A DNA stretch of 64,000 bases, taken from Epiperipatus broadwayi. Lineage: Eukaryota > Onychophora > Udeonychophora > Euonychophora > Peripatidae. The notes under the pieces are model-generated. The model saw only the letters and a list, made by a program, of their open reading frames with translations. It did not search any database and had not been told where the DNA came from. Location: positions 2,295,336 to 2,359,335 of the forward strand of contig JAQFVV010000014.1 of the NCBI GenBank assembly GCA_028023455.1. Reading direction: 5' to 3'. This document shows, in pieces, positions 12,236 through 23,949 of the stretch. A program made the position numbers and the translations under genes. Position 1 is the first letter of the stretch; each line of letters opens with the position of its first letter.

Positions 12236-13310
12236 AGAAAAGGTCATTGGAACAACTGCCCATGTTTCCAGTATGCTCATTCCTTGACCCATTCATCACT
12301 GAAGGCTAACTTAGCACTGTGCTGTGCTAAAGAATAATAGGAGTGTTTGGCTGGTCTTCGAGCCTGAGTCCTCAGTACCATCAGATGTTCTCAACCTGGA
12401 CCCAATGTCTGACCTGTGATATGTAAACTGCTGATAATGTCTCTCCTATTGTCAACTTGTACAATGGAAAGGAAAACAAAAAAAAATCATTGATGGAAAC
12501 CCAAAGGCCAACTAACTGGCTGGTAGTCAACAAGTGACAAGGAAACAAATAGGAAACTGAACCAATGAAAGTGTTGTGTGCTAATATAAAACCTAGGTAA
12601 ATATAGTTTTTCTCTCCCATTATATGTGTTAATTAAATCAACTCTATTGGACTATTATAATTATACCCTATAGTAATCTTTAACATTTCTTGTGTAAACT
12701 TTATTATATTATGTTATACTTATATGTGTGTGTGTAAAAGAAATATTGGTTTGCTTTATTGTTGCTTGGTCGATTCACTCTCTCTTGTAACTGTGTCACC
12801 AGTAAGTTAGTTTCTAAATAGTTATATGTGTTGGATAAACATGCCAAAGATCTTTCCTCTCAACTGAGAAAAGAAGCTAGTTTGGGATATGTCAAGCACT
12901 GGATTGTGTGCCTGTCATCTGAAGCATGCTAACTATATAACATATGGTTTAACTGATGCCTGAATTTGATCCTCAAAACAAAGTGCTTTGGATGGCAGGG
13001 TTTGAGTTCAGCAGTCGAGGTTGGGCAATGGTCAGGAAATGTGATCATGTTGAAACAATTTACACCATCATCAGTGTACATTTACGCTTTTAAAATTTTA
13101 ACTCAGCTGAATTTAAACCTTTGTCCTTATCAAACCAACTTTTCTACAGTTATTCTTTCCAAGGGTGAATTGTTACAGTGACGCATGTATTACTACGGCC
13201 CTTCCCATACGAAGTTTTCCCGAAAACAAATCGAGTCATTCACCCCTTATAAGAAGTTTTCCTGAACTTTGGGTCATTCAAAGGGGTAAGTGAAGCAACC
13301 GTCAGCTAGG
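12236..13310. repeat. Less AT-rich island, probably an unidentified repeat
   Basis: This kilobase stands out by its more even base composition. It contains CCATCAGATGTTCTCAACCT near 12379 and paired phrases AAGTTTTCCCGAAAAC (about 13212) and AAGTTTTCCTGAACTTTGGG (about 13254). Short frames on both strands (12381-12620 minus, 12966-13181 plus) show no known domain. It resembles non-coding parts of retroelements such as an LTR or UTR, but no ends can be defined. Confidence 0.3.
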
Positions 13311-15052
13311 TACATAGTTATTTTATTTTTTTGTTTCCAGAGTAACATCTTTGGTTTATTATTTTTTCTATTTATATACACAGCTTTACTCATTTTATTT
13401 GGTATTTCAAATATATATGTGTGTATTTGTATCATAATATTATTGTTAAAGTTAACAATTTTAAAAGCAGATAAATTAGTTTTTATTTTCGAAACTTTTA
13501 TTGTAAATTATAATTTCATTTAAACTATTTATATATACAATAAATACAAAAAAACAATAGCCATATCATAAAACTTTTATATGATGTTGGGATAATTTGG
13601 TATCATTTTTGTACTGGTGGTACTATTTTATTTTTTCAAATAAAATCTAGAGTTAAATCAAAATGATTTGTTACTAAAATTAGATTTATTAGTTCCAAAA
13701 TTTTTGTTAATATAAACATTTTTGCATTTTTTTGTTTTGGAAAATTGTTTTATCATTCTCAACTTCATCAATATTTTAAGATGATAGTACAAAGCAAAGT
13801 AATACCTAAAGTTATAAAAGCTTTTATTTGGCCTTTGTGATTCAACTTTTGTTAAAAAAATTGGCCGAAAATTTGTAGTATAAATACAAAGTGTGGAGCA
13901 TATTTAACATAAGAAGAAAGAATTCTTTCTACTAGGCTTGATTAATGTATTTGTGATAACATGGAGAGTAATAAAAAAATCAAAAGTCAGTCTAGTCATG
14001 ATTATCTTTTTAAAATTATATATCTTAAAATTAATTATTGATCTTTTTAGATATTGGTAAAAAATTTAATAATTTAAAGCACCAGAGCTTTGTTTACACA
14101 ATTTTTTAGTTTGTAATGATTAGTTGTTGTTGTTTTTTTGTATATGGCATTGTTTTTTTTTTTTTAAATTTAGATTATAGTATGTATATATTTCATTTAA
14201 CATTACATTATTTGTTTGTTTATAATCCTGTTTATGTATATGGATATATTGTGGGAATGTGTATCTAATAGAAGTTTTTCTTCTCAGAGCATATATTCAG
14301 TTAAATGAGGCATAACATTTATTGTTATCTTTAAATATTTCATGTTTAAAAAATTCACACAATCACCTCTTCTTAGCATTTACGAAACATTGAATGTTCA
14401 CTTTCATGCAGTAGACAGTTCAATCATACAATTATTGTCAGAAAAAGAGACATTTTTGTTTTTAGGAAGCAATCTAGTAAGTTAGCTATATACTCATATA
14501 ATAAGTTAACAAAATATGATATCAATTTTAATAAAACACAAATTTAGCAAAAGTTGATTAATATATCCAGAGATTATTAAATGATGATGTAGATAGTGTA
14601 AAAAGCTTCTAACATGAATGAAAAGTTTGATTCAGAAAAGTCATTGTTAATGACATCTGCCAATTATCTTTGAGAATGGAAAGACAAAACAAATATTTAA
14701 ATTAGTGATGCATATTTTATAATTTAAGAAAGATAGAACTCCAATGAAAGAGGGTAAGATTACATGGACACATTGGTTACATTTTTGGCATATAAACTAC
14801 TATTTTGATTTCCACAAAGTACTTTTGTAAAGAAGTTTTCAATCAGATTCAGATGGTTCTGCAGAAAAATAGATCAGATCAGTGACTTTTAGTAAATTTG
14901 ATCAAGATAATTTTAAACTATCACCATGTAATTTTTCATCAAGCAATCATCTTTTATACATAAAAATATTCAAGTTTATATATACAATTGATTTAACAAT
15001 CTTTATGAATAACTTTATTTTATTTTTAATGAATATATAACTGAATCAGTAT
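13311..15052. other. AT-rich spacer
   Basis: I see no gene, RNA or structured repeat here. The stretch is AT-rich with poly(T) tracts and ends at the target site of the Gypsy element. Confidence 0.6.
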
Positions 15053-15056
15053 ATGC
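15053..15056. repeat. Target site duplication ATGC, left copy
   Basis: ATGC immediately precedes the TG of the 5' LTR and is repeated exactly after the CA of the 3' LTR at 22366-22369. A duplication of 4 to 5 bases is normal for Ty3/Gypsy integrases. Confidence 0.7.
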
Positions 15057-16764
15057 TGAGCCGATAATTTCGAGCGTCTCATGTTATATTCTTTATATAT
15101 ATATAAAAATCACGTATATACACTTATATATATTAGGCATAGAATAATAAATAAATGCTGTGTATATAGAAAGTTTTTTTTTGAGGTATTATTTATTAGT
15201 TTTATATATATATATGTATATAGTGGGGGGTTTTTTTGGCATTATTTATTGTTTTATTTTTAATGGGATTTTAAAAGAACAGAATAGAAAGAAGAAAAAA
15301 GGACAAAATGGTCGATTAGTTATTTGTTTAATTGGATTGAGATTATATCGAAAGTGATATTAATTAAAGAAAATTTTGTTTTTTTAAAACAATTTCGTAA
15401 TTAAATTTTCTGATCTGAAAAGGTGGGGAAAAAGAGAAAAGAATTATAATTAATTCTATTGTCGTGGCTTCTAGTTAGCTGGTGTTAAAAAACTAAAAAA
15501 AAAAATTAAAGAAATGCAATCACTGGCTGGGAACGTGATCAGATAAAAGGACAATGGAAAAAGGACTACAAATAAGAGACAAACCTATTGTTTAATTAAT
15601 TATTAATTTTTTTATAACAGAAGAGAACTATTTAAAAAATAAAAATATTAGAAGGCTAAACAACTAAAATCCATTCCCAGCCAGGACACCAGCTGATTCC
15701 TGTATTCATCACCAAGAAACCACCAAAGAGAAGGCAAAGCTAGCGGGTAGACAAAATTCATTACAGTGAATCAACTCCCAAAGGATCCCAAGGAACGCGT
15801 ACGGACACTGATCGATCAGGTTAATATAAACTTTGCTTTTTTGCTTGAACTATTGATTGCTAAATTTAAAAACACCTCTAATTGGGATTATATTTAATCA
15901 GCCACGAACTATAAGTTGCGACAATAGAAAGTTTTTTTATATGCATATATTTATAATGCTTATGTTTACTTTGTCCAATTAATTTTATTTGAAATTCGTA
16001 ATTTATTTTTAATTGTATTTGATTTTTTTTTAAAGAGGATTTTCAACTAGCTTTAGATAGGATTCAAGACTATAGGGGAGATTAAAAATAGAAATGATTT
16101 AAGAAAGCAAATGAAAAGTTTAAGAGTGGAGTAAATATTGAAAGAGAGGGTAGGGGTTCAAAGTAATTTCTGTCTCCTAATAGTAAGCTGCTTAGCCTCT
16201 ACACTGGTCAAGATTCATACCAGTCTGGGATGCTTATATATATAAGTAAAAGCGCATGTTCCTTCGAGAATGGAAAATATGTTACTCTTCACCTGGGTTG
16301 TTTTTTTTTTATTTATAAAAAAAAAAAGAGAGAAAGAATGATAATGTTAGTTGGGTTAAGTCTATAGAAAAGAGGGAGGTAGAGGGGGTAATTATAAATG
16401 ATTTCTTTCTATCAATAGTCTTGAATAAAGGAAAGGTATAAAAAAAAGATTTTATAATAAAACTTTTTATTATTTGAAACATATGTAAGTGTTCGCGTTT
16501 ATTCCTTTAGCGTTTGTATGTAATAATAAAACATATGACCATAGTGTATACACGCATATATTTATATAAAGAAAAAAGGGATTGCAAGAGAGATTAGCTG
16601 AATCTGTCATACATATAAAAATTAACAGCCGTGATATAAGATTCTTCTAATTTCATGGCTCCAGGTTATTTACTGGTGGCGCCCTCATATGATTTGACTT
16701 CAGCTGTAAGTAAAATCTTTGATTCTTGGCCTACAAACTTTTAGATACGAAAAGTAATGGCACA
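15057..16764 (+). repeat. 5' LTR of the Gypsy element
   Basis: The LTR starts TGAGCCGATAATTTCGAG and ends AAAGTAATGGCACA, giving the usual TG...CA ends. At 1708 bases it is long for the superfamily. A TATA-like TATATATAAGTAAAA lies near 16233 and polyadenylation-like AATAAA signals lie near 16424 and 16454, suitable for U3 and R. It contains about 60 bases near 15095-15140 that are missing from the 3' LTR. A TGGCGCC motif, the usual start of a tRNA-Lys primer site, lies inside the LTR at 16677-16683. Confidence 0.85.
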
Positions 16765-16793
16765 GAGGGGTAGGCTAAACCAAAGATAGAAAA

Positions 16794-16815
16794 TGGCATA
16801 CCCAACGTTTTGGGC
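16794..16815 (+). promoter_or_regulatory. Possible primer binding site
   Basis: TGGCATACCCAACGTTTTGG lies 29 bases after the 5' LTR. It resembles the tRNA-Lys-type site TGGCGCCCAACGT except that ATA replaces G. The spacing is longer than usual and the match imperfect, so this is tentative. The alternative motif at 16677 lies within the LTR itself. Confidence 0.25.
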
Positions 16816-16967
16816 CTTACGAGAATAATAAACAACCGGTGATAGGAGTTGTGAGATAAGTGACGTTGGTTTTTTAGATGAGATCACAGAGTTGGTGTCA
16901 TGGTTGAGGGAGGGTTTTACACTATATGAAGTAATTTTGTTTACACAATAAATATAAAAATAAAAAA

Positions 16968-17893
16968 ATGCGAGACAGAATAGAAATATAAATTTTCGAA
17001 GGAAAAGAAGAGGAGATTTTATTTGAACACATAGAGAGCCCAGAAGACTGTTTCAAAATATACAAAGTAGGAGAGAAAGAAAAAATAATAATAGCAAGTA
17101 ACCATTTGGTAGGCATAGCACAAGATTGGTGGAGAGCTATATATGAGAGGCCAGACAATTTTAAAAAGTACATTAAAGCGTTAATGTGTAGATTTTGGAA
17201 CATAGAAAGGCAAGAAAAACTGCGAAGAGATGTAGAAAGAGAAATATATACGAAAGAGGAGGGGATGTATACACAGTTTTTTATGAAACAAATAACGAAG
17301 TTAAGAAAGGTAATCGAATACCCGATCTCGGAATATCAGATGATGAGTATAGTAAAGAGAAACATGCCAAAAAAGATACAGGATAGGCTAACGACCTGCA
17401 TCCGTAAAGGATTGGAGGAGGTATTGGAAGCACTTCGAATAGAGGAAAGCATAGAGGAACAAAGTAATCGAGAAGAAACAAAACCCAAAGTGTTAAATGT
17501 AGTAATAGAAGAAGAAGAAAGAGTACACACAGTGGCTGACCAAACATGCCCGGTGATCACAGTAAAAGTACAGGTAATTCAAGTGCAAGCGTTGTTGGAT
17601 TCAGGTAGCCAAGTCTCTATAATCTCGAACGAAATACTAAATCAAATTAAGAATCAGGAAGGGAAATTACACTTATTACCTCTAAAAAATCAGAAATAAT
17701 GATGGCAAATGGTAAAAGAGTTAGGCTCGACCCCATGCAGGTATATGGAAAAATACAGGTGGGGAAACAAAGGATACAACACACGCTAGTATCGATGACA
17801 AATTTAATAGAAGATATGATGCTGGGGTCAGACTTTATGCATCGAACTCACACCAAAATTAATTACTATAAAAATAGCAATAATAGAAAATGA
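16968..17893 (+). pseudogene. Gypsy gag-protease remnant
   Basis: From the ATG at 16968 the frame runs to 17699 with one stop (TAA, 16989-16991). It gives a capsid-like region with IAQDWWRAIYERP and FKKYIKALMCRFW, a charged coiled region, and then an aspartic protease active site LLDSGSQVSIIS with the DSG at 17598-17606. The protease flap and the C-terminal MMLGSDFM (the usual ILG region) follow in another frame (17699-17893). The frame changes in the A-run at 17684-17689, so a one-base indel splits the protease. No CCHC nucleocapsid knuckle is visible. Gag would form the particle; the protease would mature Gag-Pol. Confidence 0.75.
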
Positions 17894-19600
17894 AATAATC
17901 CCATTTAGTAAACATAGTAGTCAAAGTAATAAAGTAGCACATATGATAGTAGAGGACATTTATGAGGAAATAGTGAACAAAGTAAGCAAGTTGGAGAAAA
18001 ATAATAACAACTGGGAAAAGCGACTAAGAGAAATATTACAGCAGCATGAATGAGTATTTGCTACGAACCCTGGCATTATAAAGGGATATGTACACCGGAT
18101 AAGAGTAAAAGAGGAGACTCAGTTTCAGGGGAGATCATACCCTATTCCAGTTAAATATAAAACCAAAGTAGACAGTCAAATACAACAGATGGAACAGTGG
18201 GGAATCATAAGAAAACAGCAGTCTCCTTATATAAATCCTCTGGTAATTGTAAAAAAAAAAGACGGCTCCATGAGGGTATGTTTAGATGTGCGACAGTTAA
18301 ACACTATTACTATACCAGACAGATGTACCACCTTGTATAACAGATTTATTGTTAGAATTTCGTGAATAGAAATACTTCTCGTCTTTTGACTTAACCTCGA
18401 GTTATTGGCAGATGCCACTGCATAGAGAAGATCAAAAGTACACCGCATTTAGATATGAGGGATATACATATGTGTTTCAACGTGTGCCATTCGGGCTGGT
18501 AAATAGTGGATCCGGTTTGTTATGCTGTTTAGATTGGGTATTATTGGACAGGGTGAAACAGTTTATCGTATATTATATGGATGATGTTGTAAAAGCTTCA
18601 CGTTCATCTCAAGAGCATTTAGAAAATTTATCTGTGTTTTTACAGGAGTGTCAAAAGAAAAACATTACGATCAATTTAAAAAAAAGTAACCTTTTACAAA
18701 AAGAAATTTTATTTTTAGGTCATCTTGTTTGCGCCTAAGGTGTAAATCCACATCCTGATAAAATTGAAGCAATAAACAATTTTCCTCCACCTAAGAATAG
18801 GAAACAAATAAGATCATTTCTCGGCATATGTAACTTTTATCAGAGAGTCTACGAGAATTTTTTCAGAGACATGGAAGCGCTTGTACAACTTGTCGATGGG
18901 AGTGGGGTGAAAAACAATGTGAAGCATTCAAAATGATTAAAGAAAACTTTCTAAAAGTTGTTACTCTTGCTTATCCTGATTTTAAAAAAACCTTTTATGC
19001 TACAAACGGATAGCAGTAAAGTCGGGTTGGGGTCCATTCTATTTCAAGAAAATGAAGAAAAAAAAGTCGGAAGTTCTATATTTTTTTAAGTAGAACTCTA
19101 AATCAAGCAGAAAGAAATTATACAGCTACTGAAAGGGAGGCACTGGCCATAATTTGGGCATTAAACAAACTCAAACATTTACTACTAGGATCAGAGATTA
19201 TCATTATTACAGATCATAAGAGTTTGGAGTTTATTAACAAGTGTTATTTAACAAACGATAGACTTATAAGGTGGGCTTTATATCTTCAAAGGTTCAATTA
19301 CCGGGTAGTACATTACTCAGGAAAAGAAAATGTAGTGCCCAATATACTGAGTAGAAATCCGGCTCCAGACAAAGATCAGAACCTAACACTAGAGGGAGCC
19401 CGATTAACCCCAGTCGTGAGGGATTCCGATAAAGTGATGGAAAGGGATATGAAGAGAATAAAGTTTTTTCAGGCCTGTGATTTTACATGCAAAAAACTAA
19501 TACAAGGCTGGAATAATATCAAACAGACAGGAAAACACATACGAAGTAATAATAAATTATATCGATATAGAATGATGAACGGGATGGGACGCTGATGTTT
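17894..19600 (+). pseudogene. Gypsy reverse transcriptase and RNase H remnant
   Basis: The RT begins near 18060 with WGIIRKQQSPYINPLVIVKK and MRVCLDVRQLN, then breaks near 18320-18390. It continues with FDLTSSYWQMPL (motif A), FQRVPFGLVNSGS (motif B) and YYMDDVV (motif C, YMDD at 18574-18585). It then has FLGHLV, a stop at 18736-18738 and the connection VNPHPDKIEAINNFPPPKN. RNase H follows with TDSSKVGLG near 19006-19032, after a one-base frame change, then ATEREALAI and ITDHKSLEF, and ends HYSGKENVVPNILSRNP. The Met in YMDD is less common than Ile or Leu in Ty3/Gypsy RTs. The domain order and the phrases around the motifs are diagnostic. Several indels inactivate it. Confidence 0.85.
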
Positions 19601-20458
19601 CAGATCAAGCGAGGAATAGATTGCTGGAAAATAGTTATACCTCAGACATTAAGGGAACGCTTGATAAATTATGTACATAGGACCTACGGACATTATGGGT
19701 CGCTTAAGATAAATAAACTCATGCAAAGATGGTACTATTGGCCAAATATGTACCGGACTGTTGTGGACCCAATACAGAAATGCCACGAATGTCAACAAAA
19801 TAAACCTGCAAATAAGAATTATGCAGGAATACTTACTCCTATTATACCGAAAAACCCAAATAAGTTATTGGCCATCTATTTCTATGGTCCTTTGCCTTCA
19901 TTTCGTCAATACAGGTATATTTTAGTGACATATGACATTTTTTCAAAGTTAGTACAAGCATACCCTTTGCGTAAAGCTGACACAAAATCATCGATCACTG
20001 CGCTGAGAGTCAAACAGTTTATACAGGTGGGCAAACCTAGTGCATTTTTGAGTGATCATGGTACTCCTTTTATGGCCAATGAATGGAAAAATTGGCTTTA
20101 GCAGGAGAAGATACAACATGTTTTAACCTCCATTAGAAACCCTCAATCTAACCCTTGTGAAAGGGTTATGAAAGAATTGGGGTGTTTATTTCAGGCTCAT
20201 TTGAAAGGAAACCATAAGCAGTGGTTTAATTTATTTCCATGAATGATCAAAATTATAAATTGTACTTACCATGAGTTCACCGGCCTGGCCCCTGAAAGAC
20301 TACATTATGGCCAGGTCGAACTGTCTCTTCTAAAGTATCCGGTACCTTCAGAAAAGGGAATAGTTAGTGTGGAAAGCGATCAACATCATGCTATAGAACA
20401 GTTAAAAAAGAAAGCTGAACAGAGAAAAAAAAGGGGAATGTATATCCAGTTGTTTTGA
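19595..20458 (+). pseudogene. Gypsy integrase remnant with catalytic Asp changed to Tyr
   Basis: The HHCC zinc-binding module reads HRTYGHYGSL ... CHECQQNK. In the core, the first acidic residue expected before FYGPLP is a Tyr codon (TAT, 19877-19879). The second Asp is present in FLSDHGTPF (GAT, 20054-20056) and the Glu is present in NPCERVMKEL (GAA, 20159-20161), 34 residues later. A TAG at 20099-20101 lies between them and a TGA follows near 20240. The C-terminal part continues to 20458 with TYHEFTGLAPERLHYG, then stops. The enzyme would insert the cDNA; loss of the first Asp plus two stops abolish that here. Confidence 0.85.
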
Positions 20459-20723
20459 GATAGGAAAATGGGTTTATGTCAAAACTCAGCCAGTGAGCCG
20501 GATGAGTGAGAAGCAATATAAGAACTTTTTTTTTTGTAAGAACTTTTTTTTTTGTTTGAAGGTCCATACAAAATTGTTCAAAAATGCGGACCTAATGCAT
20601 TTGTAGTGTTAGGAAAAATGGGAAGAAAAGGGACTTATAATGCAAGGTGTTTGAAGCCTTGTAAAAGAGGGAGAAATTAAAGTTTTGTTTTTTTTTACAT
20701 TTTTTTTTTCGGAAGAGATGCAA
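20459..20723 (+). other. 3' untranslated end of the Gypsy interior
   Basis: A short decayed tail after the integrase contains GGPYKIVQKCGPNAFVVLG-like coding (about 20560-20615), the usual end of Gypsy Pol. A purine tract AAAAGAGGGAGAAA at 20663-20676 is a candidate polypurine tract. It lies about 47 bases before the LTR, separated by T-rich runs, rather than directly adjoining it. No envelope gene is present. Confidence 0.5.
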
Positions 20724-22365
20724 TGAGCTGATAATTTCAAGCGGCTCATGTTATATTCTTTATATATGAATAATAAATAAATGCTGTGTATATAGAAAGT
20801 TTTTTTTGCGGTATTATTTATTAGTTTTTTATATATATGTATATAGTGGGGTTTTTTTGGCATTATTTATTGTTTTATTTTTAATGGGATTTTAAAAGAA
20901 TAGAATAGAAAGAAGAAGAAAGGACAAAATGGTAGATTAGTTATTTGTTTAATTGGATTGAGATTACATCGAAAGTGATATTAATTAAAGAAAATTTTGT
21001 TTTTTTAAAACAATTTCGTAATTAAATTTTTTGATTTGAAAAGGTGGGGGAAAAAGAGAAAAGAATTATAATTAATTCTATTGTCATGGCTTCTAGTTAG
21101 CTGGTATTAAAAAACTAAAAAAAAATTAAAGAAATGCAATCACTGGCTGGGAACATGATCAGATAAAAGGACTATAAATAAGAGACAAACCTATTGTTTA
21201 ATTAATTATTAATTTTTTCATAGCAGAAGAGAACTATTTAAAAAATAAAAATGTTAGAAGGCTAAACAACTAAAATCCATTCCCAGCCGGGACAGCAGCC
21301 GATTCCTGTATTTCATCACCGAGAAACCACCGAAGAGAAGACAAAGCTAGCAGGCAGACAAAATTCATTATAGTGAATCAACTCCCAAAGGATCCCAAGG
21401 AATGCATAAGGACACTGATTGATCAGGTTAATATAAACTTTGCTTTTTTGCTTGAACTATTGATTGCTAAATTTAAAAACACCTCTAATTGGGATTATAC
21501 TTAATCAGCCATAAACTATAAGTTGCGACAATAGAAAGTTTTTTTATATGCATATATTTATAATGCTTATGTTTACTTTGTCCAATGAATTTTATTTGAA
21601 ATTCGTAATTTATTTTTATTTGTATTTGATTTTTTTTTTTAAAGAGGGTTTTCAACTAGCTTTGGATAGAATTCAAAACTATAGGGGAGATTAAAAATAG
21701 AAATGATTTAAGAAAGCAAATGAAAAGTTTAACAGTGGAGTAAATATTGAAAGAGAGGGTAGGGGTTCAGAGTAATTTCTGTCTCCTAATAGTAAGCCGC
21801 TTAGCCTCTGCACTGGTCAAGATTTTTACCAGTCTGGGACGCTTATATATATAAGTAAAAGTGCATGTTCCTTCGAGAACGGAAAATATGTTACTCTTCA
21901 CCTGTGTTGTTTTTTTTATTTATAAAAAAAAAAGAAAGAAAGAACGATAATGTTAGTCGGGTTAAGTCTATAGAAAAGAGGGAGGTAGAGGGGGTAAATA
22001 TAAATTATTTGTTTCTATCAATAGTCTTGAATAAAGGAAAAGTATAAAAAAAAATTTTATAATAAAACTTTTTATTATTTGAAACATATGTAAGTGTTCG
22101 CGTTTATTCCTTTAGTGTTTGTATGTAATAATAAAACATATGACCGTAGCATATACACGCATATATATAAAGAAAAAGGGGATTGCAAGAGAGATTATCT
22201 GAATCTGTCATACGTATAAAAATTAACAGCTGTGATATATGATTCTTCTAATTTCATGGCTCCAGGTTATTTACTGGTGGCGCCCTCGTATGATTCGACT
22301 TCAGCTGTAAGTAAAATCTTTGATTCTTGGCCTACAAACTTTTAGATACGAAAAGTAATGGCACA
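20724..22365 (+). repeat. 3' LTR of the Gypsy element
   Basis: This is the partner of 15057-16764. It starts TGAGCTGATAATTTCAAG and ends AAAGTAATGGCACA. At 1642 bases it lacks about 60 bases present near the start of the 5' LTR and has scattered substitutions. The short frame at 21865-22047 is LTR sequence and not a gene. Confidence 0.85.
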
Positions 22366-22369
22366 ATGC
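22366..22369. repeat. Target site duplication ATGC, right copy
   Basis: ATGC directly follows the CA end of the 3' LTR and matches 15053-15056. Confidence 0.7.
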
Positions 22370-22513
22370 TCATCCTACTGTACTGTTGGAATAAACATGG
22401 ACCTATTTTCATCATCTAGTTTTATATGTAAGATGTTTTTAGAAAAATTCAAAGTTTATTTAAATTTTTTAAATACATTCAATTATTAATAATAACATAC
22501 AGGTTAGTGTGTA

Positions 22514-23949
22514 CACCTGGGTCTCGTTTTATGTGGATTTATTTAATGTGATTTTCAGGTTATGTGATTCATGATTCTTCTTAATATATTTGTATGTGGT
22601 TTTCTTTTATGTGATAAAAATTAATAGATCAGAAGTTGAGCTCCGATAATGCGCTATTACTTTAAATATTATAAATTTTGTGCACTCACGTCATATTTAA
22701 AGTAATAGCGCATTATCAGAGTTCGTCTTCCATCTAATAATTTCAATATTTTCAGCACTTTATAATAGTACTGTAATAAATTTTATGTAATAAAGAAGTT
22801 CATAATTCACTTAAAATCAGAATTTCCCCATTTTATATACACACATTAAATTTTACAAGATTATAATGTAAATCTGTTCAAATGTTATAGATGAAAAATA
22901 CTATGTTTGTTGTTGTTTTTGCATTTTAAATCACATTCTATTTTTGCTTTTCATAAAAAGAACATGTAATTAATTTAGTGTCCATGAGTAATAAATTTTA
23001 TAAGATTATAATGTAAATCTATTCAAATGTTTTAGATGCCTATACGATGTAGGTTGTTGTTTTTGCATTTTAAATGACGTTCAATTTTTGCTTTTTATGA
23101 AACGAGTATGTAATCAATTAATCATTTAGTGTCCACAAGTTTATTTTTAAAAGGTGAGTAACAGCGATGGGCACAATTAAATTTGGCAATTGAAATCTGA
23201 TTTTTAATTGTAATTAACAATTTAAAAATTATGTAAGGCGGTGATGTGAAACGATGAAATTTGATTTTTAAACGGAATTAAAAAATTAAAGACAAAAATA
23301 AGAATTTAATTTTTAAATGTTAGTTTTAATTAACTTTTGCCCATCAGTGGTGAGTCGGTGTCTTTTTATTATTTTATTTTTATTTTAAACTTTTAGTTTA
23401 CTCTAACGGAGAGAAAAAAAACACCCAAGGAAATGAATTTCTTTGGAAACAAAAATTTCAATTTTAGATTGCTTAGCAAAATGGGAAGGATCAATAGTGA
23501 TTGGAAAACATTTTACTTGTATTTCCTCTTGACTTCATTTAGGAGAAGCTACAGTACCTCACATCCCATCACATCATGACGAATCTGATGTCTCAAATAG
23601 CGATAATAATTAAAATACTGTACATGTATGAAAAAAATGTAAATTACATATAAAAATATATTGTTTTGAATAAAATTAAATACTGTAGTTAATAAAAATA
23701 GTAAAAAAAGTTTGTCTTGTATCAATTTTTTTCAAATTTGAAATTTTTTATTAGGCATATTTTATTTTCTTATTTTTTTTTATGCGAATTTTAAAATATT
23801 TTACATTGTTGATTTACTTTTATGCAATATTTGGAAAATTACAGTACCTGTCCCCCATTTTTCAAGGTAAGTTAAGTCTATTTTTGTGCAATTTCTTTTG
23901 TGCGCATTTTCTGAGGAATCTATCTACTGCGTAAAATGAGACACAGGTG
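22514..23949. mobile_element. pogo/Tigger-like non-autonomous DNA transposon
   Basis: The left end CACCTGGGTCTCGTTTTATG and the right end, read on the opposite strand as CACCTGTGTCTCATTTTACG, form terminal inverted repeats flanked by TA on both sides (22512-22513 and 23950-23951). The TA target and the CTCGTTTTA-type terminus match the pogo/Tigger branch of Tc1/mariner. No transposase frame survives. A short stretch near 23555-23605 reads HIPSHHDESDVSNSDNN, which could be the tail of a lost transposase. A 38-base inverted repeat sits inside at 22632-22730. Confidence 0.7.
22632..22730. repeat. Internal 38-base hairpin in the Tigger-like element
   Basis: The arms at 22632-22669 and 22693-22730 are complementary. 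The inner 25 or so bases (CGATAATGCGCTATTACTTT region) are nearly perfect, the outer ones have a few mismatches, and the loop is 23 bases. It may be subterminal transposase-binding sequence or a nested miniature element. Confidence 0.6.

Larger units (their letters stand above)
15057..22365 (+). mobile_element. Ty3/Gypsy LTR retrotransposon, complete but decayed
   Basis: The element has two long LTRs (15057-16764 and 20724-22365), an interior of about 3.96 kb with gag, protease, reverse transcriptase, RNase H and integrase in that order, and a flanking ATGC duplication. The RT-RNase H-integrase order defines Ty3/Gypsy rather than Ty1/Copia. No envelope-like frame lies between the integrase and the 3' LTR. 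Each domain carries at least one stop or frame change, so this copy cannot move by itself. The LTRs are highly similar but differ by point changes and small indels, which points to an insertion that is neither brand new nor ancient. Confidence 0.9.

Noticed and set aside
12966-13181. 71-codon plus-strand frame as a gene
   Set aside because: No domain, no homologue recognised, and it lies within a probable repeat.
17681-17690. Programmed -1 frameshift at the A-run between gag-protease and pol
   Set aside because: The shift would fall inside the protease, between its active site and its C-terminal LGSDF region. A one-base indel in a homopolymer is the simpler explanation in an element with many other breaks.
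20459-20723. Envelope gene of the Gypsy element
   Set aside because: Only 265 bases separate the integrase end from the LTR, and they contain Pol tail and T-runs.
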